From Rhodospirillales bacterium (GTDB lineage Bacteria; Pseudomonadota; Alphaproteobacteria; JAJFIK01), in contig JAJFIK010000083.1 in assembly GCA_021775005.1 (NCBI GenBank), positions 1-57,805 on the forward strand: DNA of 57,805 bases, written 5' to 3'. The notes beneath the pieces were generated by a model. That model saw only the letters and a program-made list of their open reading frames with translations. It was not told the DNA's origin and searched no databases. Numbering within the stretch: position 1 is the first letter of the stretch; the number at the start of each line of letters is the position of its first letter. This document shows, piece after piece, positions 1 through 8,744 of the stretch. The translations under genes and the position numbers were made by a program.

Positions 1-1691
1 CGCAGGCGGTGCAGGAACTGTTCCCCGGTACGCAAGTCACCATCGGCCCAAACATTGAAGATGGGTTCTTTTACGATTTCGCGCGCAACGAGCCGTTTCG
101 GGAAGAAGACCTCGCCAGCATTGAAAAACGCATGGCGGAGATCGTGGATCAAGCACGCCCCACCCGCCGCGAGGTGTGGCCGCGCGACAAAGCCATCGCC
201 CATTTCAAATCCATCGGCGAGGCCTACAAGGCGGAGATCATCGAAGACCTGCCCGAGGGCGAAGACATCTCGGTCTATTTTCACGGCGACTGGCATGACC
301 TCTGCCGCGGGCCCCACCTGCCCACCACCAAACATATTGGCAAGGCGTTCAAGCTGACCAAGCTGGCCGGGGCCTATTGGCGCGGTGACCACCGCAATGC
401 GCAACTCCAGCGTATCTACGGCACCGCGTGGCGCGACCCCAAGGAACTTAAAGCCTATCTCCATCGCGTCGAAGAGGCTGAGCGCCGCGACCACCGCAAG
501 ATCGGCAAGGAAATGGAGCTCTTTCATTTCCAGGAGGAGGCGGTGGGCCAGGTGTTTTGGCATCCCAACGGCTGGACGCTTTACAGCGAGTTGCAAAACT
601 ACATGCGGCGGCGGCTGACGGTTGAAGGCTATAAGGAAATCAATACCCCGGAATTGATGGACCGCAAATTGTGGGAAGCCTCAGGCCACTGGGAAAAATA
701 TCGCGAGCACATGTTCATCGCCCATGTGGAAGATGAAGATCGTCATGTGGCGCTGAAGCCGATGAATTGCCCGGGCCATGTGCTGGTATTCAATCAAGGC
801 CTTAAGTCATATCGCGACCTGCCGCTCAGGTTTGCGGAGTTTGGCTCCTGCCACCGCTATGAGCCATCGGGGGCGCTCCATGGCCTCATGCGGGTGCGCG
901 GCTTTGTGCAGGATGATGCGCATATTTTCTGCCGCGAAGACCAAGTGTTGAGCGAGACGGAAAATTTCTGTCGCTTACTGCAGTCGGTCTACAAGGATTT
1001 GGGCTTCACCGACATTTTGGTGCAATTCTCAACCCGCCCTGAAGTGCGTGTCGGATCAGACGAGGTTTGGGACAAAGCCGAAGCCGCCCTTGAAAGCGCA
1101 CTCAAGCATATAGGGCTTCCTTTTGAGTTGAACCCCGGCGATGGCGCCTTTTATGGCCCCAAGCTGGATTTTGTTCTGAGCGATGCCATCGGTCGGAGCT
1201 GGCAATGCGGCACCTTCCAGGCGGACTTCACGCTGCCGGAACGGCTTGATGCCAATTACATCGGTGAGGACAGTGCCAAGCACCGCCCTGTTATGTTGCA
1301 CCGCGCGATCCTGGGCAGCTTGGAGCGCTTCACTGGCGTTTTGATTGAACATTATGCGGGCAAGTTCCCGCTTTGGCTCAGCCCCGTGCAGGCGGTGGTG
1401 GCCACCATCACCTCTGATGGCGACGCCTATGCCGCGGAAGTATTAGCGGCGTTGCGGGCAGCGGGCCTGCGGGCAGAACTCGACGTGCGTAACGAGAAGA
1501 TCAACTACAAGGTTCGGGAACACAGCCTCGCCAAAATCCCCGCTCTCTTTGTGGTGGGCAAACGCGAGGCGGAAGAACGCACCGTCTCCATCCGGCGTCT
1601 GGGCAGCCAGGATCAAAGCGCCGCTGGCCTTGATGAGGCCATCGCGGCGCTTAAGGCAGAGGCGACACCGCCCGATTTGGCGCGCAGGTGA
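1..1691 (+). CDS. thrS: Threonyl-tRNA synthetase, 5'-truncated by window edge
   Basis: Class II aminoacyl-tRNA synthetase that charges tRNA-Thr in the cytoplasm. The reading frame is open to the first base of the window, so the N-terminal TGS domain and the start of the editing domain lie outside; about 560 of the usual 640 or so residues are present. Visible parts in order are the end of the editing (SAD) domain with the [12 protein letters not shown] segment, the catalytic core with MNCPGH, the motif 2 region ([12 protein letters not shown]), motif 3 ([11 protein letters not shown]), and the C-terminal anticodon-binding domain ending near [18 protein letters not shown]. The GTG at position 9 is internal to the gene, not its start. 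infC follows 173 bases downstream on the same strand, the usual thrS-infC order. Confidence 0.97.
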   Translation, partial: QAVQELFPGTQVTIGPNIEDGFFYDFARNEPFREEDLASIEKRMAEIVDQARPTRREVWPRDKAIAHFKSIGEAYKAEIIEDLPEGEDISVYFHGDWHDLCRGPHLPTTKHIGKAFKLTKLAGAYWRGDHRNAQLQRIYGTAWRDPKELKAYLHRVEEAERRDHRKIGKEMELFHFQEEAVGQVFWHPNGWTLYSELQNYMRRRLTVEGYKEINTPELMDRKLWEASGHWEKYREHMFIAHVEDEDRHVALKPMNCPGHVLVFNQGLKSYRDLPLRFAEFGSCHRYEPSGALHGLMRVRGFVQDDAHIFCREDQVLSETENFCRLLQSVYKDLGFTDILVQFSTRPEVRVGSDEVWDKAEAALESALKHIGLPFELNPGDGAFYGPKLDFVLSDAIGRSWQCGTFQADFTLPERLDANYIGEDSAKHRPVMLHRAILGSLERFTGVLIEHYAGKFPLWLSPVQAVVATITSDGDAYAAEVLAALRAAGLRAELDVRNEKINYKVREHSLAKIPALFVVGKREAEERTVSIRRLGSQDQSAAGLDEAIAALKAEATPPDLARR

Positions 1692-1733
1692 GGTCCATCG
1701 CGCACATTTATATGGATTTGACAGCTGATGCCC

Positions 1734-1761
1734 GGGCAGGGCAGGTATTCCCGCCTTGCCC
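1734..1761 (+). promoter_or_regulatory. Leader hairpin between thrS and infC
   Basis: Two 12-base arms (1734-1745 and 1750-1761) can pair with one G-U and one mismatch around a TATT loop. No T-run follows, so it is not a classic intrinsic terminator. It lies in the 173-base gap ahead of infC and could be an attenuator, a processing site or an mRNA end-stabiliser. The pairing is read directly from the sequence; the function is inferred. Confidence 0.35.
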
Positions 1762-1864
1762 ATGGCATCGTCCATCCATAGGGTAAGCCATTGGCAGAAA
1801 GCCCGCCGCCCGGCCGCAATGATGCGAGATCCACCGGACCGGCGTCAAAAAGGAGAGTAAAGAC

Positions 1865-2407
1865 ATAGCACGTAGACCACACCGCGCGCCGCCGCCTAAA
1901 CGCGACGAAGGCCCGCGCATAAATGATCAAATTCGCATTCCGGAAGTTTTGCTGATTGACGCAGAGGGAGAGAAACGAGGGGTTGTTGCGCTGGAAGATG
2001 CGCTGGAACTGGCTGCCGAAGCTGGCCTTGACCTTGTAGAAGTTTCCCCCGGCGCCAAGCCGCCCGTTTGTAAAATCCTCGATTACGGCAAATACAAGTA
2101 TCAGGCGCAGAAGAAAGCGGCTGAGGCGCGCAAAAAGCAAAAGACCGTCGAAGTCAAAGAAATCAAAATGCGTCCCAACATCGACACGCACGATTACGAC
2201 GTGAAGGTGCGCAAGATGCATGAGTTTTTTGCCAATGGCGACAAGGTGAAAGTCACGCTCCGCTTCCGCGGCCGTGAAATGGCGCACCAGGAACTCGGCA
2301 CCGCCCTACTTCGCAAGGTGCAAACGCAAATGGACGAGATCGCTAAGGTGGAAATGTATCCCCGCCTTGAAGGCCGTCAGATGATTATGGTGCTGGCACC
2401 GAAGTGA
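1865..2407 (+). CDS. infC: Translation initiation factor IF-3, AUA start
   Basis: IF-3 binds the 30S subunit, keeps it apart from 50S and proofreads the initiator tRNA-start codon match. The conserved N-terminal motif ([19 protein letters not shown]) is encoded upstream of the first ATG/GTG/TTG codon that would fit the family. The frame opens after a TGA at 1820 and has no ATG before the conserved region. ATA at 1865-1867 sits nine bases after an AGGAG (1851-1855) and gives 180 residues, the normal family length, beginning [11 protein letters not shown]. Non-canonical Ile-type start codons are established for infC (AUU in E. coli) and allow IF-3 to repress its own translation. A TTG start at 1949 would delete the conserved N-terminus. 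An intrinsic terminator follows. Confidence 0.93.
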   Translation: MARRPHRAPPPKRDEGPRINDQIRIPEVLLIDAEGEKRGVVALEDALELAAEAGLDLVEVSPGAKPPVCKILDYGKYKYQAQKKAAEARKKQKTVEVKEIKMRPNIDTHDYDVKVRKMHEFFANGDKVKVTLRFRGREMAHQELGTALLRKVQTQMDEIAKVEMYPRLEGRQMIMVLAPK

Positions 2408-2418
2408 CGCGACGCGTC

Positions 2419-2446
2419 ATCCCGGACGCCGTTGGCGGTCCGGGAT
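2419..2446. repeat. Palindromic element after infC
   Basis: Nine-base perfect arms (ATCCCGGAC and GTCCGGGAT) surround a ten-base centre, 11 bases after the infC stop. This resembles the short GTCATCCCGGAC-type palindromes scattered between genes in many alphaproteobacteria. I noticed no second copy in this window, but I did not search exhaustively. It may also act as a 3' mRNA hairpin. Confidence 0.5.
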
Positions 2447-2481
2447 CTCGAGCAGCCAACCGGATCGGTTGAGATAAAAGG

Positions 2482-2509
2482 CGGGCTGGCGCTAACGCTG
2501 GCCCGTTTT
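2482..2509 (+). terminator. Intrinsic terminator of infC
   Basis: A ten-pair stem (2482-2491 with 2496-2505, two G-U pairs) carries a CTAA loop and is followed at once by TTTT. This is a good rho-independent terminator for the thrS-infC transcript, separating it from the receptor genes downstream. Confidence 0.75.
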
Positions 2510-2585
2510 GTTGTAGGGCACCATCCAATCCAAAAATCGGCGTTTTGAGTTGCCGTGAGAATTGCTATGGCCTTAGGATAGCCTC

Positions 2586-2969
2586 ATGTTCGCAATGTTT
2601 CGCAATACAGGCTCCCGCTGGAGTGCTTTTGCGCTGACCCTTGCCCTTCTGATGGGCCTGGGGCAGGTCGCCCACTTTGCAAGCCATACGACCGAAGCCC
2701 ATAGCGAGGCCGACCTCTCAATTGACTTTGAGGCGGCGTTCGTCCCATTCGATGCTGAAGTAGGGCTTGGTCTTTACACATGCGAACACCAGCACAATCA
2801 TGAAGGCAGCAGTATTTCACCGGTTCTGACAGCGACGCTCCTGCCCTCGCTCCGTGCAGCTCCCATTGTCTTTGATGTGGCGCTAGTACATTACGATTCA
2901 GCTGACGCCCCCCTTGCAGTGCAATGGGAACGAGCCGGCCCAGACCGGCCCCCGCGGCACAACGCCTAG
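2586..2969 (+). CDS. Small exported protein with His/Cys patch, upstream of ZnuD-like receptor
   Basis: 127 residues. A hydrophobic N-terminal segment (about residues 11-33) looks like a signal peptide or membrane anchor. The middle contains CEHQHNHEG, a cluster of Cys, His and acidic residues that could bind a transition metal. The C-terminus is Pro/Arg-rich (DRPPRHNA), as in small DUF2946-like proteins often found beside metal-uptake or metal-resistance genes. It lies about 90 bases upstream of a ZnuD-like TonB receptor on the same strand, so a role in zinc handling is plausible by context only. An alternative ATG lies three codons in. An imperfect inverted repeat (GCTAT-N9-ATAGC, 2564-2582) overlaps the ribosome-binding region. 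I do not recognise the gene firmly. Confidence 0.65.
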   Translation: MFAMFRNTGSRWSAFALTLALLMGLGQVAHFASHTTEAHSEADLSIDFEAAFVPFDAEVGLGLYTCEHQHNHEGSSISPVLTATLLPSLRAAPIVFDVALVHYDSADAPLAVQWERAGPDRPPRHNA

Positions 2970-3060
2970 GCCCACACGGCCCTTTTCATCTGAAAACTGA
3001 ACCTGCCCTGGCTGCGCCTTTTTTTGGTGAATGTGCCTGGCGCATTTCATGAGGCGTATC

Positions 3061-5067
3061 ATGACTTTCAAATACCGCATGCTGACCGCTGCGTCAGCGC
3101 TTTGCCTGAGTTGTCTTCCGGTGTGGGCCGAAGAGGCTGAAGAAACCTTCATCATTACCGCGTCACCGCTTGCCGGCACCCAGGCCGAGACCGCCGCCGC
3201 CGTCACAGTTGTGACGCGGGACGAAATCATTAAGGAAGGTGCAGCAACATTGGGCGAATTGCTTGATGGATTGCCCGGCGTCCATCAATCGTCCTTCGCG
3301 GCGGGGGCGAGCCGGCCCATTATCCGCGGTCTCGACAATACGCGCGTTCGCATTCAAGAAAACGGTGTCGCCACGGGGGATGTCTCAGTCCTGAGCGAAG
3401 ACCACGGGGTCGCCATCGACCCCCTCGCCGCGCAGCGGGTGGAGATCGTACGCGGTCCCGCTGTCCTCAGATATGGCTCGGAAGCCATTGGCGGCATCGT
3501 CAATATTCTAAATGACCGCATTCCCACTTCGGCTCCAGAGGGCGGGTTTGCCGCCGAAACTTTTGTCATCGGCTCAAGCGTTGATGGCGGCGTGCAGGCT
3601 GGTGGCCTGGTTGATGCGGGGGGCGAGAATTTCGCCATCCATGCCGATGCTTTCTGGCGCGATGCAGGCGACCATGACACACCACGCGGGACACAGGAAC
3701 GCACTTGGACGGAACAAGTCGGAGCCTCCGTCGGCGGATCACTGCTGTCTGACAACGGTCACATCGGCGCAGCCGTGTCTCACTTTGTCAGCGAGTACGG
3801 CATCCCGGCAGGCGAGGGTGAAATTTACATCGACATGCAGCAAACACGTCTGCAGGTCAGCGGGGGCGTTGACGGCCTTGCCGGACCGATTACTGAACTG
3901 CGCTTTTCGGGGGGCCTCACCGATTACACCCATGACGAGATTGACCTCGGTACCGGTGATGTAGGGTCCACCTTTGACAATGACGAAGGCGAAGTGCGGG
4001 CAGAGGTTCTCCATGCGCGATTTGGACCCTTCACAGGGGCGTTCGGTGTTCAGGCGCGGGCGCGGGACCTCTCTGCCAGCGGCGAAGGGGGCGAACTATT
4101 AGCCCCCAGCAATACCCGCATGGTGGGGGCATACCTGTTCGAGCAGATCGATGTGAACCCTTTCACGATTCTGGAGTTCGCTGGCCGTGTTGAGCATGTC
4201 GAACATGAAGGCACCGCCTTCCGTCCCGTATTGCCCAACGGCATGGAGTTTAACGCATCCCGCGACTTCATGCCGATAAGCGGATCGGCGGCAGCGGTGT
4301 TCAACCTGGGCCACGATGTGTCGTTTTCGGCCACCGCGCAGATCGTCCAGCGCGCGCCGGATGTACTGGAGCTTTTCGCCAAAGGCCCCCACGAAGCGAC
4401 CGAGACATTCGAGATCGGGAATCCTGATCTGAGTCTGGAGACTGCGCGCGGGCTTGAAGTGATGCTTGAACGCACTCAAGGCCCAATTCGGTTTGAGTTG
4501 GCAGGCTACACCACCTGGTTCGATGACTTCATCTTCAAGGCCTTCACTGGCGTTGCGTGCGGTGAAGAGTTTGACACGTGCGGTATAGAGGATGAGCTCA
4601 CGCAAATCCGCTACGACCAGGACGGCGTAACCTTCACCGGCTTTGAAGCCTCTGCCGTATGGGATGTATTGCCCATCGGCCCAGACGGCATGATCACGCT
4701 GGACGCCATGGCTGACCACGTGCGCGCGGAACTGGATAGCGGCGGGAACGTGCCGCGCATCCCGCCGTTCCGGTATGGCGGCGGCATCACTTATGAGAAC
4801 AGCGTGCTGACCCTGGGCGCAAACTTCTTACATGTGGGGGAGCAAGACGACCTCGCCCCGTTCGAGAGCCCGACCGACGCCTACACAACGGTAAGCGCCC
4901 GGGCGATCTATCGCTTTGACATGCCCAACACAGATACTCCGTTCGAGCTCGGGCTCGTTGCCAGCAATCTTCTGGATGAGGAAGCGCGCAACCATACCTC
5001 GTTCAAAAAGGATGATGTGTTGCTGCCCGGACGGAACATTCGCATCTTTGTCCGTGCGCAGTTCTGA
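3061..5067 (+). CDS. znuD: TonB-dependent receptor, ZnuD-like (zinc uptake)
   Basis: Outer-membrane beta-barrel that imports a metal or metal complex with energy from TonB. The chosen start (ATG 3061) gives MTFKYRMLTAAS, a signal peptide ending near WAEEAEE, and 668 residues; the ATG at 3031 would add ten residues and spoil the signal. The plug domain follows (TVVTRDEI...LGELLDGLPGV, then ENGVATGDVSVLSEDHGVAIDP and the QRVEIVRGPAVLRYGSEAIGG box). The SEDHG/IDPLAAQRVE wording is characteristic of ZnuD-type receptors. A barrel loop holds a Cys pair (GVACGEEFDTCGIED). The C-terminus ends in an aromatic (IFVRAQF), as expected for Bam insertion. The small His-containing gene upstream may be co-transcribed. 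The substrate is inferred from the family. Confidence 0.87.
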   Translation: MTFKYRMLTAASALCLSCLPVWAEEAEETFIITASPLAGTQAETAAAVTVVTRDEIIKEGAATLGELLDGLPGVHQSSFAAGASRPIIRGLDNTRVRIQENGVATGDVSVLSEDHGVAIDPLAAQRVEIVRGPAVLRYGSEAIGGIVNILNDRIPTSAPEGGFAAETFVIGSSVDGGVQAGGLVDAGGENFAIHADAFWRDAGDHDTPRGTQERTWTEQVGASVGGSLLSDNGHIGAAVSHFVSEYGIPAGEGEIYIDMQQTRLQVSGGVDGLAGPITELRFSGGLTDYTHDEIDLGTGDVGSTFDNDEGEVRAEVLHARFGPFTGAFGVQARARDLSASGEGGELLAPSNTRMVGAYLFEQIDVNPFTILEFAGRVEHVEHEGTAFRPVLPNGMEFNASRDFMPISGSAAAVFNLGHDVSFSATAQIVQRAPDVLELFAKGPHEATETFEIGNPDLSLETARGLEVMLERTQGPIRFELAGYTTWFDDFIFKAFTGVACGEEFDTCGIEDELTQIRYDQDGVTFTGFEASAVWDVLPIGPDGMITLDAMADHVRAELDSGGNVPRIPPFRYGGGITYENSVLTLGANFLHVGEQDDLAPFESPTDAYTTVSARAIYRFDMPNTDTPFELGLVASNLLDEEARNHTSFKKDDVLLPGRNIRIFVRAQF

Positions 5068-5146
5068 AGCAGCGTTGATGAAGTGAAAGTGAGGCAGGCC
5101 AGCTGACTTGGCGCGGCTTAACCTGCCTCGCCCCCCAGCGCCAAGC

Positions 5147-5515
5147 TTAGTGATGCGCGTCCCAGAAATCTTCGCGCCGGTCACGACGATCTTCGCGCGC
5201 GTCTCGCCGATCTTCGCGCCGGTCATAGACGTCCTCAAGTGCATCAAAATAGTCCTCAATGAGATCGCCGGGGCCGGTGAAATGGCGCGCGTCATAGACG
5301 TCCTCACGGGCGTCCCAATAATCTTCACGAGCGTCGCGCCGGTCTTCGGCGCGGTCACGGCGGTCTTCGCGGACGTCGCGAACATCTTCCACGCGATCCC
5401 AAAAGCCGCCATGGTTTGGATGTGCGGCTGCGGGGCTTGCCACCGCCCCGGCCGCAAGAACAAGGATGAGCGCTGTTGCGGCGAGCAATTTTTGTGCTGT
5501 CAGTGAACCCAACAT
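5147..5515 (-). CDS. Arg/Asp/Glu-repeat exported protein
   Basis: 122 residues. The start is set at ATG 5515 because AAGGAGA lies just upstream; the frame extends five codons further but only to a TTG overlapping that ribosome-binding site. A clear signal peptide (LLAATALILVLAAGAVASPAAA) is followed by HPNHGGFW and then about 90 residues made almost only of Asp, Glu, Arg, Tyr, Trp and Ala in a degenerate seven-residue pattern (EDRRDAR, EDYWDAR, EDVYDAR, EDRRDRR). The pattern suggests a highly charged helix with salt bridges in the periplasm. The DNA is repetitive (TCTTCGCG and CGGTCACG units), which also creates a long open frame on the other strand. Function unknown. Similar RED-rich exported proteins are known in proteobacteria as uncharacterised. 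Confidence 0.7.
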   Translation of the reverse strand: MLGSLTAQKLLAATALILVLAAGAVASPAAAHPNHGGFWDRVEDVRDVREDRRDRAEDRRDAREDYWDAREDVYDARHFTGPGDLIEDYFDALEDVYDRREDRRDAREDRRDRREDFWDAHH

Positions 5516-5686
5516 GGGAATCTCCTTCAATCTGGCTGGCCCCCGCCTAGCCGGACATGAAGGTCAAACGCAGCAAGCCCCTCAATCCCGTCGCTTTTCG
5601 CCGTGACAGACGTCACACCACGTTGCCGCCCCCGCAAGATTCCCTTAAGTTGTAGGCACCTATAAAAAACAACTTGGGAGATGGAT

Positions 5687-6796
5687 ATGGCTCGGCGACC
5701 CGCATCAAAAAAAAGCGCGGCGAAGAAAGTTGCCAAGAAGGCGGCAGCGCGGCCCAGCGTCAAAGGCAAACGTCTCATCGTGTGCAGCGATGGCACCTGG
5801 CAAAGCCTAAAAACAAATGACCCCACCAATGTCCGGCGCATTGCAGAACTGACTGCCCCGTTTGGAACCGATGGCAAACCGCAGATTGTTTTCTATGATG
5901 GCGGCGTTGGATCCGGCGATGGCGTGATCTCAAATTTGCGCGGCGGTGCCTTTGGCACCGGGCTCGACGAAAACATCCGCGAGGCCTATCGATTCATCGC
6001 GCTCAACTATGAGAGAGGCGATGAAATATATCTTTTTGGTTTTTCGCGCGGGGCCTACACCGTGCGCTCCCTCGCCGGCATGATCTACGCAAGCGGCCTG
6101 GCGAAGCGAAGTGACCTTTCTTCTGTTCCCGAAGCCTATGAGCTTTACCGGGACCAGAAAGTGAAAGCGAATTCACCAAAGGCAAAAGCATTCAAAAAAA
6201 CCAAACGCGAACCGGAGATAACATTTTTGGGCTGTTGGGATACGGTGGGCTCAATGGGGGTTCCGGATCTCATTACATTTTCGGACCTGGATGAACACTT
6301 CAACAGCGTTTATGAATTTCATGATCACACCCTGAACCCCAAAATCAAACACGCACGACAAGCGGCAGCCATCGACGAAGACCGCAAAGTGTTCGGCCTC
6401 ACCCCTATGGAGCCACATAAAAATCGGGTCCGCGCCAATGGATCCAACAACCAGTTGGTGCAGCTATGGTTTCCTGGCGGTCATGGCGGCGTAGGTGGCG
6501 GCGATCGCCGAACGACGCCTCATTCAAACAGCGCCCTGGCCTGGATGATGGCGGAAGCGACAGCGGCGGCGGGACTTACGTTCACGATCAAGCCAGGGTC
6601 TCTGGCGACAGACCCCCTCGCCAATCTCTATCTGTACCAAAAGAAACTGATTGGTTTTCATCGGCTCGGCACGGAACCCAGGAAGATTGAGGGGGGATTT
6701 GCAGCGCTCCACCAAAGCGCGCGGAAACGGTGGCAGGGCAAACCCAAGTGGCGGCCGAAAAACCTCAAGCCCTTTAGAGACGATTTGAACGCCTGA
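5687..6796 (+). CDS. DUF2235 alpha/beta-hydrolase (phospholipase-like)
   Basis: 369 residues. The start at ATG 5687 is preferred because GGGAG sits six bases upstream; ATG 5681 directly abuts it. After a basic Lys/Ala tail (SKKSAAKKVAKKAAARP) comes the DUF2235 core: KRLIVCSDGTWQ, DPTNV, then the nucleophile elbow GFSRGAYTVRSLAG with the presumed catalytic Ser, and later GCWDTVGSMG and WFPGGHGGVGGG. DUF2235 proteins include the Tle1 family of type VI secretion phospholipase effectors, but there is no T6SS gene nearby, so a housekeeping or stand-alone lipase role is as likely. It is transcribed alone, with an upstream gap of about 170 bases holding its promoter. The histone-like tail is unusual. 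Confidence 0.8.
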   Translation: MARRPASKKSAAKKVAKKAAARPSVKGKRLIVCSDGTWQSLKTNDPTNVRRIAELTAPFGTDGKPQIVFYDGGVGSGDGVISNLRGGAFGTGLDENIREAYRFIALNYERGDEIYLFGFSRGAYTVRSLAGMIYASGLAKRSDLSSVPEAYELYRDQKVKANSPKAKAFKKTKREPEITFLGCWDTVGSMGVPDLITFSDLDEHFNSVYEFHDHTLNPKIKHARQAAAIDEDRKVFGLTPMEPHKNRVRANGSNNQLVQLWFPGGHGGVGGGDRRTTPHSNSALAWMMAEATAAAGLTFTIKPGSLATDPLANLYLYQKKLIGFHRLGTEPRKIEGGFAALHQSARKRWQGKPKWRPKNLKPFRDDLNA

Positions 6797-6968
6797 TTGC
6801 CCCCTGTTATGCCCCCTTGCGCGGGGACGTGAGACCCCCTATAACGCGCGCCTTCCGGGGCTTTTGAGCCCTTGGAACCGCACCGCCGGGCAGGGCATGC
6901 CTGGGCGATGCCAAACGAGCAAGGGGCAACCGGTCTCGCCCCGTTAAGTCATTGAAGGATATAGTGAA

Positions 6969-7172
6969 ATGCCCAAGTTGAAGACCAAGAGCGGTGTCAA
7001 AAAACGCTTCAAAATGACGTCGAGCGGCAAAATCAAAGCAGCTCAAACCGGCAAACGCCACGGCATGATCAAGCGCTCCAACAAGCAAATCCGCCAGCTT
7101 CGCGGCACGGATGTGGTTGCGGATGCAGACGCAAAGATCATCAAAAGCTGGGCCCCCTACGGCCTTAAGTAA
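6969..7172 (+). CDS. rpmI: Ribosomal protein bL35
   Basis: 67 residues, the usual size. It begins [14 protein letters not shown] and contains [18 protein letters not shown], diagnostic of L35 of the large ribosomal subunit. AAGGA lies upstream of the ATG and rplT follows 23 bases later, so the pair is co-transcribed. In many bacteria infC precedes rpmI directly; here four unrelated genes and about 4.5 kb separate them, so infC cannot share a simple leader with rpmI-rplT. The 172-base gap upstream contains several short GC-rich inverted repeats (for example GGGCT-TTTG-AGCCC) and could be an autoregulatory leader, which is speculative. Confidence 0.97.
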   Translation: MPKLKTKSGVKKRFKMTSSGKIKAAQTGKRHGMIKRSNKQIRQLRGTDVVADADAKIIKSWAPYGLK

Positions 7173-7195
7173 GCCAAAACGTCAGGAGAAGTGCC

Positions 7196-7552
7196 ATGTC
7201 ACGTGTTAAACGGGGTGTAACTACCCACGCTCGTCACCGTAAAATCATCAAAGCCGCCAAAGGCTACCGCGGTCGTCGCAAAAACACCTTTCGCATTGCC
7301 AATCAGGCAGTGGAGAAGGCGGGCCAATACGCCTATCGCGACCGTCGCACCAGAAAGCGGAATTTCCGCTCGCTCTGGATTCAACGCATCAATGCTGCTG
7401 TGCGTGAGCATGGCCTGACCTATGGCCGATTTATCAACGGTCTCGATCTTGCGGGCATTGAGGTTGACCGGAAAGTGTTGGCTGACCTCGCCGTTCGTGA
7501 GCCCGAGGCCTTTAAGGTCCTGGTCGATCAGGCGAGCGCGGCGCTAAACTAA
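7196..7552 (+). CDS. rplT: Ribosomal protein bL20
   Basis: 118 residues, full length. It starts [19 protein letters not shown] and has the [30 protein letters not shown] segment of L20, which binds 23S rRNA early in 50S assembly and in several bacteria represses its own operon. The ribosome-binding site AGGAGA is eight bases before the ATG. pheS begins about 105 bases downstream and may be read from the same transcript. Confidence 0.97.
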   Translation: MSRVKRGVTTHARHRKIIKAAKGYRGRRKNTFRIANQAVEKAGQYAYRDRRTRKRNFRSLWIQRINAAVREHGLTYGRFINGLDLAGIEVDRKVLADLAVREPEAFKVLVDQASAALN

Positions 7553-7656
7553 GCCATCCCGCTTAAAGCCCCGACTTTGGGCCAAACTCCGCTGGGCTTG
7601 ACCAGTGGAGCGATTTGCGTTGCAACCACAGCACTGATGGCAAAAGGGGAAGCCAA

Positions 7657-8733
7657 ATGTCCAGCGTAAAGGCGATGGCCAAAGATCATCTAAGCGCTAT
7701 CAAGGCCGCAGAAGACGACGCGGCGCTTGAGGACATTCGCGTGAGCCTTCTGGGCAAGAAGGGCACCATCAGCGAGCTGATGAAAACCCTGGGCAAAATG
7801 AGCCCTGAGGAACGCCAGGAAAAGGGCCCGCTCTATAATGGCTTGCGCAGCGCCGTTGCTGATGCCATCGCCGCGCGAAAACAGGACTTCCATGAAGCCG
7901 CACTCGACGCGCGACTGGTGTCTGAGAAAATTGACGTGACCCTGCCTGTGCGGCCCCAGGGCCAGGGCACCATCCACCCCATTACCCAAGTGACCGATGA
8001 GATCACCGCGATCTTTGCCGATATGGGCTTTGCCGTGGCTGAAGGTCCCGACATCGAAACGGACTATTATAATTTCACCGCGCTCAATTTCCCCGAAGGC
8101 CACCCCGCGCGGGAAATGCATGACACATTCTATATGACGCCTGATGAGGCTGGCGCGCGCAAAGTTCTGCGTACCCACACAAGCCCGGTGCAAATCCGCA
8201 CCCTGCAGGCACAAAAGCCGCCCGTGCGCGTGATCATTCCCGGTCGCACGTATCGCTGCGACTCAGATCAAACTCATACGCCTATGTTCCACCAGGTCGA
8301 GGGCCTTGCCATCGACAAGAGCACCACCATGGGGGAGCTGAAATGGACACTGGAGCAATTTTGCAAAGCGTTCTTTGAAGTCGAACAAGTGCAAATGCGT
8401 TTTCGTCCCTCGTTCTTTCCTTTCACGGAACCGAGCATGGAAGTGGACATTCGCTGTGACCGCTCAGGCGGTGAGCTGAAAATCGGCCAGGGCGATGATT
8501 GGATGGAGATTTTGGGCTGCGGCATGGTGCATCCCAATGTCTTGCGCAACGTGGACCTGGACCCCGACGTCTATCAGGGCTGGGCCTTTGGCATGGGCAT
8601 CGACCGGCTAGCCATGTTGAAATATGGCATCCCGGATTTGCGCGACTTCTTCGCCGCTGATCTGCGTTGGCTGCGCCATTATGGTTTTGCCGCTCTTGAA
8701 ATGCCCAACCTGGCAACAGGCCTGAGCCGATAG
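7657..8733 (+). CDS. pheS: Phenylalanyl-tRNA synthetase alpha subunit
   Basis: 358 residues from ATG 7657, which has AGGGGAAG upstream; the frame extends 14 codons further (to 7615) without family similarity. The N-terminal coiled coil that contacts tRNA ([24 protein letters not shown]) is followed by the class II catalytic core: [17 protein letters not shown], motif 2 around [19 protein letters not shown], and motif 3 [18 protein letters not shown]. It works as an alpha2-beta2 tetramer with PheT. Unusually, a membrane protein gene lies between pheS and pheT. Confidence 0.97.
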   Translation: MSSVKAMAKDHLSAIKAAEDDAALEDIRVSLLGKKGTISELMKTLGKMSPEERQEKGPLYNGLRSAVADAIAARKQDFHEAALDARLVSEKIDVTLPVRPQGQGTIHPITQVTDEITAIFADMGFAVAEGPDIETDYYNFTALNFPEGHPAREMHDTFYMTPDEAGARKVLRTHTSPVQIRTLQAQKPPVRVIIPGRTYRCDSDQTHTPMFHQVEGLAIDKSTTMGELKWTLEQFCKAFFEVEQVQMRFRPSFFPFTEPSMEVDIRCDRSGGELKIGQGDDWMEILGCGMVHPNVLRNVDLDPDVYQGWAFGMGIDRLAMLKYGIPDLRDFFAADLRWLRHYGFAALEMPNLATGLSR

Positions 8734-8744
8734 GAGATCAGATC

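Noticed and set aside
1613-2287. 224-codon minus-strand frame across the end of thrS and infC
   Set aside because: It overlaps two essential genes on the other strand and has no family similarity.
5140-5420. Possible CRISPR or tandem-repeat array
   Set aside because: The repeated units are the degenerate codons of the RED-rich protein. There are no fixed-length repeats with unique spacers and no cas gene.
5108-5506. 132-codon open frame on the plus strand over the RED-rich gene
   Set aside because: It is an antisense artefact of the repetitive Asp/Arg codons. It has no ribosome-binding site or signal, while the minus strand has both.
7562-7656. Possible pheST attenuator (AAAGCCC pairing with either of two GGGC segments)
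   Set aside because: The stems are only four to six pairs, no U-run follows, and no Phe-rich leader peptide is encoded, so I do not call it.
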